From contig JBGUKW010000042.1 of the NCBI GenBank assembly GCA_045114665.1, positions 1 through 30,583 of the forward strand: DNA of 30,583 bases. The letters run 5' to 3'. This document shows positions 23,485 through 30,583 of the stretch, in pieces. Each line of letters begins with the position of its first letter. Positions within the stretch are counted from its first letter, which is position 1. The translations under genes were made by a program, and so were the position numbers. The DNA comes from CADAWZ01 sp045114665. Its GTDB lineage: Bacteria > Vulcanimicrobiota > CADAWZ01. The notes under the pieces were generated by a model that saw nothing but the letters and a program-made list of their open reading frames with translations, did not search any database and was not told where the DNA came from.

Positions 23485-24522
23485 ATGAAAAAATCGAGAT
23501 TTGGTTTTACTCTTATGGAATTGATGATTGCTTGTGTTTTATTTGCAAGTTTAAGCATTGCTGTTTATAGTGTTTTAAAAAATGCCTTGGATTCAACGGT
23601 GAGGCAAAAAACACAACAAAATGCCAATGACAATGCTAAAAACATCATGTCTGCTATAACTGCTGATTTAAAATCGTCTTCTGTTATAAATTCAAAACTT
23701 AATTTAGCTAATTATAGTAATGGAAATAATGGTTATCAATATCCTTCATCTGTTATTTTTCCTACAACCTCTCATTATTCATCTGCTGATACTATAAATC
23801 TTAAAAATACAGATAATGTCAATGGTCTTGGATTGTTAAATCCTGGTAATACTAAATATGAAAATGACGATGTAGGAGCTAATAATAAGATTTTATTTTA
23901 TTCACAGAGATATGAAGGAGCTAATTTTATAACTGAACTTGTTGAATATTTCGTAAAATTAAATACAACAGATAATACTTGTAGTCTTGAAAGAAGAACT
24001 TGGATTTGGGGTGGTAGTGATACGGGTGGTAGTGATACAGGACATGTTGGGGCAGATGGTACTTGGCTTGGATTAACTTGTGCATCTCAAAGTGGTGGTT
24101 GGTCTTCAGACAGATTTAACATCGATTTTGTTGATACTGATTTTGGAAATGTACAACCTTATACATCTACAACAGTTTGTGCTTTACCAAATACAGGTGA
24201 TTGCATATTATTATACACATCGAGAGCATTTGATGATACATATAGTCCAAGAGTATTAGCTGCAAATCAATATAATATCAAAGTTATTGTTTTTCAAACA
24301 ATTAAAAAATTTGATACATTGTATGGTATAAATACAACGAATAATGCACATGGTAAAAATAGTTCAAATCAAAATGAAAATATTTTAAAAATAAAAGGTG
24401 ACTTTTTTAAATTATTTACAAAAGACCTTAAAGCTAATAATCATCCCGATAAGGCTCGCAGAAAAAATTATAGGTATTGTGAATTGAATTCTATTGTAAC
24501 TATTAGAACATCAAGTCTTTAA
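23485..24522 (+). CDS. Minor prepilin, GspJ/PilW-like
   Basis: 345 residues preceded by AAGGAG. The prepilin signal is F-G7/F8-T-L-M-E12-L followed by a hydrophobic helix to about 30; cleavage after G7 and the +5 glutamate are intact. The following QQNANDNAKNIMSAITADLKSSS helix and long variable globular region resemble GspJ/PilW minor pilins. A 15-bp tandem duplication encodes GGSDT twice (about 24010-24039). The gene lies 11 bp after the PilV-like gene. A hairpin repeat begins 2 bp after its stop and may end the first transcript, because the giant pilin-like gene downstream has its own promoter. Confidence 0.83.
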   Translation: MKKSRFGFTLMELMIACVLFASLSIAVYSVLKNALDSTVRQKTQQNANDNAKNIMSAITADLKSSSVINSKLNLANYSNGNNGYQYPSSVIFPTTSHYSSADTINLKNTDNVNGLGLLNPGNTKYENDDVGANNKILFYSQRYEGANFITELVEYFVKLNTTDNTCSLERRTWIWGGSDTGGSDTGHVGADGTWLGLTCASQSGGWSSDRFNIDFVDTDFGNVQPYTSTTVCALPNTGDCILLYTSRAFDDTYSPRVLAANQYNIKVIVFQTIKKFDTLYGINTTNNAHGKNSSNQNENILKIKGDFFKLFTKDLKANNHPDKARRKNYRYCELNSIVTIRTSSL

Positions 24523-24524
24523 TA

Positions 24525-24582
24525 AAAGTTAATTTTCAAGCTCCAAAAAAAATTTTTTTTGGAGCTTGAAATAATATTATAA
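24525..24582 (+). repeat. Hairpin repeat, copy 4 (divergent stem) / possible terminator
   Basis: Same frame as the other copies (AGTTAATTTTCA ... GAAATAATATTATAA), but the stem is replaced by CAAGCTCC-A8/T8-GGAGCTTG, a perfect 16-bp inverted repeat. It immediately follows the GspJ-like gene and may terminate it. Confidence 0.8.
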
Positions 24583-24655
24583 AAATTATTTCAAATTTTA
24601 ATTTTATTTTCTGTCATTCAGAAAATTAGTTATTAAATTTAAATTTGAGCGGTTA

Positions 24656-24720
24656 AAAATTAATTTGCAAAATCCAAAACAAAATAAATTTGTTTTGGAA
24701 ATTTGAAATAATATTATAAA
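24656..24720 (+). repeat. Hairpin repeat, copy 3
   Basis: TCCAAAACAAA / TTTGTTTTGGA stem with loop ATAAA and trailing GAAATAATATTATAA, 137 bp after the equivalent point of copy 4. The spacing mirrors the 140 bp between copies 1 and 2. Confidence 0.9.
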
Positions 24721-24723
24721 AAT

Positions 24724-24752
24724 TTGAAAAAAATAATTTTTTTTGTTATAAT
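24724..24752 (+). promoter_or_regulatory. Promoter of the giant PilX/GspK-like gene
   Basis: TTGAAA (24724-24729), 17-bp spacer, TATAAT (24747-24752), placed just after hairpin copy 3 exactly as at 21427-21455. AGGAGG precedes the ATG about 20 bp downstream. Confidence 0.7.
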
Positions 24753-24782
24753 TGTATAAAATATTTTTTTAGGAGGTAGTTT

Positions 24783-27700
24783 ATGAAGAAACGATTTATT
24801 AAGCGTAAAAAACTTGGTATGGCTCTTATATTTACGCTTATGGTTTCAGTTCTTGCTGTAGCTATTGCTTCTTCCTATATTGGTATGACAGCAAGTTCTG
24901 CCAAAGCTGCAAGAGCTTATTCTAAAGAAGCTGTTGCACTTTCTACAGCTCAGATGGGCTTAGATGCTGTTTTAAATGCAATGGGAAATCATACTAATTG
25001 GGAATGGAATGGTACATATAGTTGTAATAGATTTAAAAGAAAAGACAATCAAAATATTTATTTGAATATAACTTCAAATGCTAATAATAATATTATATCA
25101 AGAACTACAACTTCTAATGGTGCTACAACTCATCCTACAGATGGTCTTCAGTTATATCCTAGAACTAATGTAGAATTATATGGTCCTACTTTGGGAAATA
25201 ATTTTTTAGCTAATATTACAAATGCATCTATTCCAACAGTAGGCAATGTATTTTCAACAAATAATTTTTATGTTAAATATGGAAATGAACGTAAAAAAGC
25301 ATGTTTAATTATAGCAGTTGTGCCAGAAAATGTTTCTGCAGGTGGGCTTCATAAGGGAAATGTAAATTATGTAATTGGTGTAACTTCTATTATTAGAGAA
25401 GATATTGCAGCAAATGGAAATATTGGAAATGATACTACTTTTGTTAGTTTGCTTCCAAATATCATTGCTTCAAGAACTTTGAAAATGAGAGTATCAAATG
25501 CTTATCCTGGTAATGCATATCAAAATGTAGTTGCAGCAGATTATCCAAATAGTGGTCATGCCGATATACCTGATTTTGGATATCCAAATTGGGAAGATTT
25601 GACTGCAGATGCTGCTTTTCTCGATGAAAATACTGTTTTTGATGGTGGTATAAGAGTTGATGGTGCATCAACTTCTTCTAATGAACGTTGGGGAGCTCCT
25701 CAAAAAACAGCAACATGGGGCGATAATAATTTTTCTAAAAGTAATTATCATTCCGATTCAAATGGTAACTTAAGAGGTACAAAAGATAGTGGTTTAACTG
25801 ATTATTTAAAGTCTGTATATAATTCTAGTGGTAAATTTCAAGCTGGATATGAAGAGGCTGATACTGCTGGTATATTGAAATTTTCAACTTTAAATAAAAA
25901 ATTTAATAAATCAGGTCTTGATAATTATAAATACAAAACTTCGACTGACACTAATAAGACAAGATATTTAGCAGAAATAAATAAAGCTGCAAGTGTCAAC
26001 CAAAAAGCAGTTTATTATAATTTATCAGATGGAACTAAAGTTGTAAATACTGATGATAGTAGTTGGATTAATGAAATTGCTTCAAGCAATAATTCCAAAT
26101 TTGAATCTGGTTTAAAATCTACAAATATTGACAGTATGTGGAATTTTGGAAATAAGCCTTTGATGTCTGCAAAAGATACAAGTGGAACTCAGGGATTATA
26201 TAGACAGATGGCGTCAGGAAAGTCAAAGGGATGTTTAAATTTTACAATAAATGATTATCAACCTGATCCTATGTATGCTAATGATACTATTGAAGCCCCA
26301 ACAGTTAGAATAACCATCAAACAACAAGAAGATGGTGATGATTATTATGAGATTAAGCAGGTTAAATATGTAGCAGATTCATCAAAACCTTCAGGATGGC
26401 GTGAAGATACAACTAAAGATTTAGGTTCTTGTAGTTATACAGAACTTAAAAATAATGGTGTAGAGGGAATGATTTATGTTGGTGGAGCAAATGTTCAGGT
26501 CAGTGGAACTGCTTCTAAATCAATATCTATTGTTTCAGATGTAAATCCTGATATTGAGAAGGCAAATGCTGAGGCAATTGCAAATAAAGGTAAATCAACC
26601 GATAAAATGTTTGATGATAGGTTGACATCTCCAAATGTTAGAAGTGGAGATAATTATTTATATCCAGATGCCCAATATAATAGTTCTACTGGTACATGGG
26701 GATTAAATAGTGCAACAAGCAGTGCAACAAAAAAGACACTTATTTCTGGAGAAAAAGTTGCTAATGGAGAAACAAGTAGTTTTGCAGCTGGCACTAGTTT
26801 TACATTTCCTACTTATGGTGAAGAGCAACAGCCAAGTGGCAATATAACTATAATAGGTGATTTGAAAAATGCAGATGGAACAAACCCAGCGATTGGTCTT
26901 ATTGCTAAAAATAGAGTGATGTTAAATGATTTGAATCATAAACCACAGGGGGCTATAAGCCAAAAAGAAAAGCCTCAATATTATAGTAATACGACAAATA
27001 AAAATGTACCTGGTAAAAAAGATACTTATGATTCTAATGTTGCTAATGTTCTTACAGTAAAAGCTACTGTTGCATCAGAAACTCACAATATGTGTTTTGA
27101 TTTCAACAATATAAGTAAAAATTTAGATTATGTAAATGAAAAAAGTAAAAATAACTCTTATACTGATGAGAATGGGAAGAATCATATTGATGGTAAGTCT
27201 TATGTAGCTAATAATTACACAAAGGGAGCTCCTGGAGATTATACAGGTTCAGTAAGTAATCCTACTGTTGCTACACCAGCTTCATTTCAGGATTGCAAGA
27301 CAAATTATGGAATGATTGTTGATGAAAATTTGGCTGCAAAATTAACAGATTCTAAGAATTCTACTGGCACTAAGTGGGATAAGAATGCAGCATTGATTGC
27401 TGATGATGGTAAAACTAATGGTGGAAGATTTTTCTTCTACAAATATAGCTATCTTTCAGATTCTGCTAAAAAATCTATATGGACTGATACATATATGGGG
27501 GCTATAAGACCAGATGGAGTACCTTCAAATAGACAGATATATACAAATGGAGCTCTTGATTTTAATGGTATGATTATTTCAAGATTTGGTGATATAAATG
27601 CAGATGCAGGTGAGCCTGGTACTGATGTTCGTCTAAATCAACTTGGATATGTAAACCAATTTATGACTTTTGACAGTAATACACTTGACAACTGTCCACC

Positions 27701-27803
27701 TTGGTTTTCAATGACAAACCAAGATTTGAATTCTTATGATTCTATTATAAAATGGAATATCATATCTTATGTTGACAAAGGCTCATTTAATGGAAATAAT
27801 TAA
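24783..27803 (+). CDS. Giant PilX/GspK-like pilus-associated protein
   Basis: 1006 residues, about three times the size of classical GspK. The N-terminus KKLG12/M13-A-L-I-F-T-L-M is prepilin-like, with a basic leader, G12 cleavage point and hydrophobic helix to about 34. Position +5 is Phe, not Glu, as is usual for GspK/PilX tip subunits. The helix continues as AARAYSKEAVALSTAQMGLDAVLNAM, typical of PilX. The long remainder is Asn/Ser/Thr-rich and beta-dominated. Segments such as ITIIGDLKNADG and AIGLIAKNRVML, and GMIYVGGANVQVSG, are the type of repeating beta-helix strands seen in DUF4900-like PilX relatives. It probably sits at the pilus or pseudopilus tip, or is surface displayed. It has its own promoter behind a repeat cassette, and an intrinsic terminator follows. 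Confidence 0.78.
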   Translation: MKKRFIKRKKLGMALIFTLMVSVLAVAIASSYIGMTASSAKAARAYSKEAVALSTAQMGLDAVLNAMGNHTNWEWNGTYSCNRFKRKDNQNIYLNITSNANNNIISRTTTSNGATTHPTDGLQLYPRTNVELYGPTLGNNFLANITNASIPTVGNVFSTNNFYVKYGNERKKACLIIAVVPENVSAGGLHKGNVNYVIGVTSIIREDIAANGNIGNDTTFVSLLPNIIASRTLKMRVSNAYPGNAYQNVVAADYPNSGHADIPDFGYPNWEDLTADAAFLDENTVFDGGIRVDGASTSSNERWGAPQKTATWGDNNFSKSNYHSDSNGNLRGTKDSGLTDYLKSVYNSSGKFQAGYEEADTAGILKFSTLNKKFNKSGLDNYKYKTSTDTNKTRYLAEINKAASVNQKAVYYNLSDGTKVVNTDDSSWINEIASSNNSKFESGLKSTNIDSMWNFGNKPLMSAKDTSGTQGLYRQMASGKSKGCLNFTINDYQPDPMYANDTIEAPTVRITIKQQEDGDDYYEIKQVKYVADSSKPSGWREDTTKDLGSCSYTELKNNGVEGMIYVGGANVQVSGTASKSISIVSDVNPDIEKANAEAIANKGKSTDKMFDDRLTSPNVRSGDNYLYPDAQYNSSTGTWGLNSATSSATKKTLISGEKVANGETSSFAAGTSFTFPTYGEEQQPSGNITIIGDLKNADGTNPAIGLIAKNRVMLNDLNHKPQGAISQKEKPQYYSNTTNKNVPGKKDTYDSNVANVLTVKATVASETHNMCFDFNNISKNLDYVNEKSKNNSYTDENGKNHIDGKSYVANNYTKGAPGDYTGSVSNPTVATPASFQDCKTNYGMIVDENLAAKLTDSKNSTGTKWDKNAALIADDGKTNGGRFFFYKYSYLSDSAKKSIWTDTYMGAIRPDGVPSNRQIYTNGALDFNGMIISRFGDINADAGEPGTDVRLNQLGYVNQFMTFDSNTLDNCPPWFSMTNQDLNSYDSIIKWNIISYVDKGSFNGNN

Positions 27804-27820
27804 TTTAAATTAAATTTATT

Positions 27821-27857
27821 AAAAAAGTCGAGAATTTATATTCTCGGCTTTTTTTTG
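27821..27857 (+). terminator. Intrinsic terminator after the PilX/GspK-like gene
   Basis: AAAAAAGTCGAGAAT and ATTCTCGGCTTTTTT pair with one G-U and a 4-base loop, followed by a run of T. Confidence 0.92.
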
Positions 27858-27922
27858 AAGGATTATTTGTTTCTTAGATTAAAATATAAAAATATAAAAG
27901 CTATTTGAGAGGTTTTGTTTTT

Positions 27923-28384
27923 ATGTTTTCTAAATTAGGAAAATATTTTTCATTGTTGTTAATTTTTATGTTTATTATGACATTGACAGCAGAAGCATTT
28001 ACTGCTATAAGACCTGAACAATTAAAAGATATGGGAGGAAAACCTCCAATGACAAGAGCTCAGAGAAAAGCTCGTCAAAGAGAGGAACAAGGAAGACAAG
28101 AAGAATTTAATGAACCTACTCCTGAGCCTACATTTGTTCAAGAAGATAATAACAATAATAATGGAGGGGCTTCAGGGTCTGGTGGTTCAGGAGATTTTGT
28201 AAGACCTTCTGAAACACCTACTCCAGAGCCTACAGTTGACAATGATCAAATTGAAAGAGAAAAAAGATTAAAGGCTCGTAAGACTACCAGCTTGGTAACA
28301 ATAATAATGTTTTTGTTGATAGTTGGAGGAGTTGTTGGTTGGTATTGTACAAGAAATGTCAATTTTAAGAAATTGAAAAAATAA
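27923..28384 (+). CDS. Small exported protein with C-terminal membrane anchor
   Basis: 153 residues from ATG 27923, which has GAGAGG 10 bp upstream; an in-frame TTG at 27905 overlaps that site. It opens with a signal-type helix (about 8-25, LTAEA) and closes with one transmembrane helix (about 122-142, VTIIMFLLIVGGVVGWY) followed by a basic tail NVNFKKLKK. Between them is a polar region: a basic helix RAQRKARQREEQGRQEE, two Pro/Thr-rich EPTPEPT boxes, and an Asn/Gly/Ser stretch. This makes it a tethered periplasmic linker. I do not recognise the family. Its place after the pilin genes, separated by a terminator, suggests but does not prove a link to the pilus system. Confidence 0.65.
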   Translation: MFSKLGKYFSLLLIFMFIMTLTAEAFTAIRPEQLKDMGGKPPMTRAQRKARQREEQGRQEEFNEPTPEPTFVQEDNNNNNGGASGSGGSGDFVRPSETPTPEPTVDNDQIEREKRLKARKTTSLVTIIMFLLIVGGVVGWYCTRNVNFKKLKK

Positions 28385-28388
28385 CTTG

Positions 28389-28446
28389 ACTAAGTAATAA
28401 AAAACAGAGGTGTAAAATATTACATCTCTGTTTTTTATTACTTAGT
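28389..28446. terminator. Long bidirectional terminator with 27-bp arms
   Basis: Arms 28389-28415 and 28420-28446 are complementary throughout with a single G-U, loop AATA. A6/T6 runs sit inside the stem. The minus-strand stop codon of the S51 peptidase lies inside the right arm, so the element serves both convergent genes. Confidence 0.88.
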
Positions 28447-29371
28447 TGTGGTCTATAAAATCACGTTCTGAGGTATATTGTGATTGATTTTGACTCCAAT
28501 AGTCTATCATATTTCCTTTGTTTGTTATTATAACTGCATTTTGCCAGTGTCCATCAGGAGAAATTACTCTTAAAAGCCTATCTCCACCATTAAAAGCCCA
28601 ATGGCGACCGTCATTATATATGTGGTCTATCTTTGTTCCCATTCTTGTTTTTATATGATATTGGTCTTCTGGAATATCCCATGAGTTATCTGTTATAAAA
28701 TCTATCGCTTGGAATGTGTTACCAGACCAGAGAGTTTCTTGGGCAACTGCTATTCCTGAATCGTTTGGAAGACCGAATATCATGCATTGTGGAAGGGCAT
28801 GAGCTAATTCATAAACTTCTCCAATTCTTCCCATTTCATGATGAAGAGTGCAAGTTATATTTCTTGCTATTCCCAAGCCTCTTGGGTCTCTCAATCTTCC
28901 TGTACATGTCTCACAGAGATATTCACATAGTTGGTCAGCTCCTGCTGAGAATCCAACAGTTAATAATCCTCTTTTTTGTCTTTCTTGTATTATTTTTTTA
29001 AATAGATCGCTATCACCGCAGTATATTTCGCCTATTCTTTTAAATCTTGCCATACCAAGTATAGACATTCCACCGCCAAGTACGACAACTTGACTATGCC
29101 ATAGATTGTGGAAAAATAGGTCTATGTCTTCTTTTTTTAGACTATCTGTCCAATAGAATACAGAGTAGCTTAATCCCCATTGTGTGAATCTATCATAATA
29201 CCATTTAAAATTGTTGAAATCATATTCTTGTTCATGAAGTGAAGGCTGTGAAAATGGTATGTGAAAAATTGTTTTATTGTCTATGCTTTGGAGAGCCCGC
29301 TCTACTATCCAAGTTCTGTGAATGTATTCACAACGATTGTGAGATGAATATATAAGTGCTGTTGGTGCCAT
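28442..29371 (-). CDS. Peptidase S51 family protein (dipeptidase E / cyanophycinase-like)
   Basis: 309 residues from ATG with AAAGGAG 9 bp upstream. The fold is the class I glutamine-amidotransferase-like peptidase E type. VVVLGGGMSILGMARF is the family's GG(G/N)-T-xx-L segment. LLTVGFSAGADQLCEY carries the nucleophile S142 in the G-x-S-A-G-A elbow. TLHHEMG supplies a candidate catalytic histidine (H177 or H178), and FGLPNDSGIAV corresponds to the 'GI-D-E/D-x-T/S-A' strand with D204. The family cleaves Asp-X dipeptides or cyanophycin beta-aspartyl bonds in the cytoplasm; no signal peptide is seen. Which substrate applies cannot be told from sequence. A copy of the TTGGTAAACT repeat lies 28 bp upstream of the start, between the ribosome site and any promoter. 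Confidence 0.8.
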   Translation of the reverse strand: MAPTALIYSSHNRCEYIHRTWIVERALQSIDNKTIFHIPFSQPSLHEQEYDFNNFKWYYDRFTQWGLSYSVFYWTDSLKKEDIDLFFHNLWHSQVVVLGGGMSILGMARFKRIGEIYCGDSDLFKKIIQERQKRGLLTVGFSAGADQLCEYLCETCTGRLRDPRGLGIARNITCTLHHEMGRIGEVYELAHALPQCMIFGLPNDSGIAVAQETLWSGNTFQAIDFITDNSWDIPEDQYHIKTRMGTKIDHIYNDGRHWAFNGGDRLLRVISPDGHWQNAVIITNKGNMIDYWSQNQSQYTSERDFIDHN

Positions 29372-29398
29372 ATATTTTTTCTCCTTTCTAATTAGGTT

Positions 29399-29414
29399 TT
29401 GTTGGTAAACTACC
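29399..29414 (+). repeat. Copy D of the TTGGTAAACT dispersed repeat
   Basis: TTGTTGGTAAACTACC with a left flank ATTAGG that matches the outer flank of copy C (8659-8684, inverted). It lies in the divergent region between the S51 gene and the repeat-rich gene. Confidence 0.65.
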
Positions 29415-29474
29415 TATTTAATTACTGTAAAAAAAATTCTTTTAAACTATTTTATTTCCTTTAATTATTTTCTA

Positions 29475-29503
29475 TTGTTAAATTTTTTATTATTTGCTAT
29501 AAT
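29475..29503 (+). promoter_or_regulatory. Sigma-70-type promoter of the terminal repeat-rich gene
   Basis: TTGTTA (29475-29480), 17-bp spacer, TATAAT (29498-29503) with extended TGC. It lies 34 bp upstream of the start codon. Confidence 0.72.
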
Positions 29504-29537
29504 ATTATTTATTATGTGAATGAGGGAAAAATTACCC

Positions 29538-30583
29538 ATGTCTAATAATGATAAAAGTGATAAAAAAAATAAGAAGAAAAATATTTTTACAGGTATTATT
29601 AATTTGTTTAGTAATCAGAATAAGAAGAAAATTGATGATGATATTTCTTCCAATTTTGAATTAGATAATAAAGAAATTGAATCTGTAGAAGATTCTAAAG
29701 ATAAATTATCTGAAGAAATTTATGATTCAGAAAATAATTTAAAGACTGATGAAGAAAAATCAGATGAAATTAAAAAAAATAGCAAAGAAGAGGCAGTTGA
29801 ATCGAGAAAAAAAGATGATAAAAAAGATGATATAGATCGTGAGTCTTTCAAGAGACTTGAGCTTGTCATAAAAGAAACAGAAGAAAAGAAAAGAATAGAA
29901 AATGAAAATAAGAGAATAAAAAGAGCTAATGAATTAAGGTTATATGAATTAAAACAAAAACAAATCCTTAAAAATAACGAGAATGCAGAAAGAAAACGTA
30001 AAGTTCAGGGGGATTTACTAAAACTTGCTCTTGATGAGGAAATAAAAAAGAGGAAAGAAATTAAAAGTGATAAAGATGGCTTTTCTTTTCTTGATAAAAG
30101 TTTAAATTCTCCAGTACAAAAGAATTTTATTACTGGAAAAAAGATTACTCTTTCTATTGAAAATGGAAAAGTTAGAACAGATTTACTTGTTGGTTCTTTG
30201 TTGAAATTAGAACCTATTGAAGAAACAAAGATAGAGGAACCTATTGCAGAAACAGAGATAGAGAAACCTATTGAAGAGACAAAGATAGAAGAACCTATTG
30301 AAGAGACAAAGATAGAAGAACCTATTGAAGAAACAAAGATAGAGGAACCTATTGAAGAAACAAAGATAGAGGAACCTATTGCAGAAACAAAAGTTGAAGA
30401 ACCTATTGAAGAGACAAAAGTTGAAGAACCTATTGCAGAGACAAAAATAGAAGAACCTATTGCAGAAACAAAGATAGAGGAACCTATTGCAGAAAAAAAG
30501 ATAGAGGAACCTATTGAAGAGACAAAGATAGAAGAACCTATTGCAGAGACAAAAGTTGAAGAACCTATTGCAGAAACAAAAGT
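29538..30583 (+). CDS. Charged coiled-coil protein with 9-residue repeats (partial, runs off window)
   Basis: The frame opens at ATG 29538, preceded by GAGGG, and stays open for 348 codons to the window edge, so the C-terminus is missing. Residues 1-100 are Lys/Asp/Glu/Ser-rich and look disordered. About 105-175 is a strong coiled-coil candidate (ESFKRLELVIKETEEKKRIENE and onward). A short folded-looking segment (about 178-224, KNFITGKKITLSIENGKVRTDLLVGSLLKL) leads into tandem E-P-I-(E/A)-E-T-K-(I/V)-E repeats from residue 225. There is no signal peptide or membrane helix in the visible part. Such charged repeats often form extended spacers that position a C-terminal domain; that domain is not visible, so function is unknown. 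It has its own strong promoter. Confidence 0.8.
   Translation, partial: MSNNDKSDKKNKKKNIFTGIINLFSNQNKKKIDDDISSNFELDNKEIESVEDSKDKLSEEIYDSENNLKTDEEKSDEIKKNSKEEAVESRKKDDKKDDIDRESFKRLELVIKETEEKKRIENENKRIKRANELRLYELKQKQILKNNENAERKRKVQGDLLKLALDEEIKKRKEIKSDKDGFSFLDKSLNSPVQKNFITGKKITLSIENGKVRTDLLVGSLLKLEPIEETKIEEPIAETEIEKPIEETKIEEPIEETKIEEPIEETKIEEPIEETKIEEPIAETKVEEPIEETKVEEPIAETKIEEPIAETKIEEPIAEKKIEEPIEETKIEEPIAETKVEEPIAETK
30210..30583 (+). repeat. At least 13 tandem 27-bp repeats, cut by the window end
   Basis: Thirteen complete 27-bp units beginning GAACCTATTG (one begins AAACCT) plus 23 bp of a fourteenth. Units vary at the E/A position 4, at K7 and I/V8, and at synonymous third positions, giving a mosaic order that suggests unequal exchange between units. 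Confidence 0.97.

Overview
This is an AT-rich bacterial chromosome segment using the standard bacterial code. Shine-Dalgarno sites of the GGAG/AAGG type are common, and GTG and TTG starts occur. The gene content points to an anaerobic bacterium with a complex, probably two-membrane envelope: two LolA/LolB-like exported proteins, lipoproteins, a type II secretion/type IV pilus cluster, dTDP-rhamnose synthesis, pyruvate phosphate dikinase, and a radical SAM enzyme of the SCIFF-maturase type. No gene in the window fixes the phylum. A deep-branching diderm lineage such as Riflebacteria is a guess, not a finding.

Layout. (1) 94-3997: a tight plus-strand operon of five envelope genes: LolA-like protein, class A beta-lactamase-like serine hydrolase, two-helix membrane protein, GerMN lipoprotein, and an exported aldo/keto-reductase-fold protein that has lost its catalytic tetrad. 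(2) 4021-4821: a good promoter drives a YtxH-like stress protein and a STAS anti-sigma-factor antagonist. (3) 4918-7881: a secreted NAGPA-domain protein and a second LolA-like protein with a 30-bp tandem repeat, ending at a bidirectional terminator shared with a convergent lipoprotein gene (7944-8408). (4) 8468-8748: two small inverted-repeat (MITE-like) elements side by side, followed by a lone rfbC. (5) 9384-15754, minus strand: a small TPR protein and a 1935-residue TPR/Ser-Thr kinase. (6) 15755-16467: a gene-free stretch with another MITE-like element, a terminator-like hairpin and a convincing multi-helix RNA just before ppdK. (7) 16468-19669: ppdK and, convergently, rpsT. (8) 19932-21224: an orphan radical SAM/SPASM peptide maturase. 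(9) 21217-28384: gspF/pilC, two prepilins, a giant PilX/GspK-like protein and a small membrane protein. Near-duplicate two-hairpin-plus-promoter cassettes sit before gspF and before the giant pilin-like gene. (10) 28442-29371, minus: S51-family peptidase. (11) 29538 to the window end: a highly charged protein with 9-residue repeats, cut by the window edge.

The most unusual items are the duplicated hairpin-promoter cassette with compensatory base changes in its stems, the structured RNA ahead of ppdK, the two families of inverted-repeat elements, the orphan SCIFF-like maturase, the exported aldo/keto reductase pseudoenzyme, and the giant TPR kinase with a very long activation segment. All identifications rest on reading motifs by eye. 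No database search or folding program was run.
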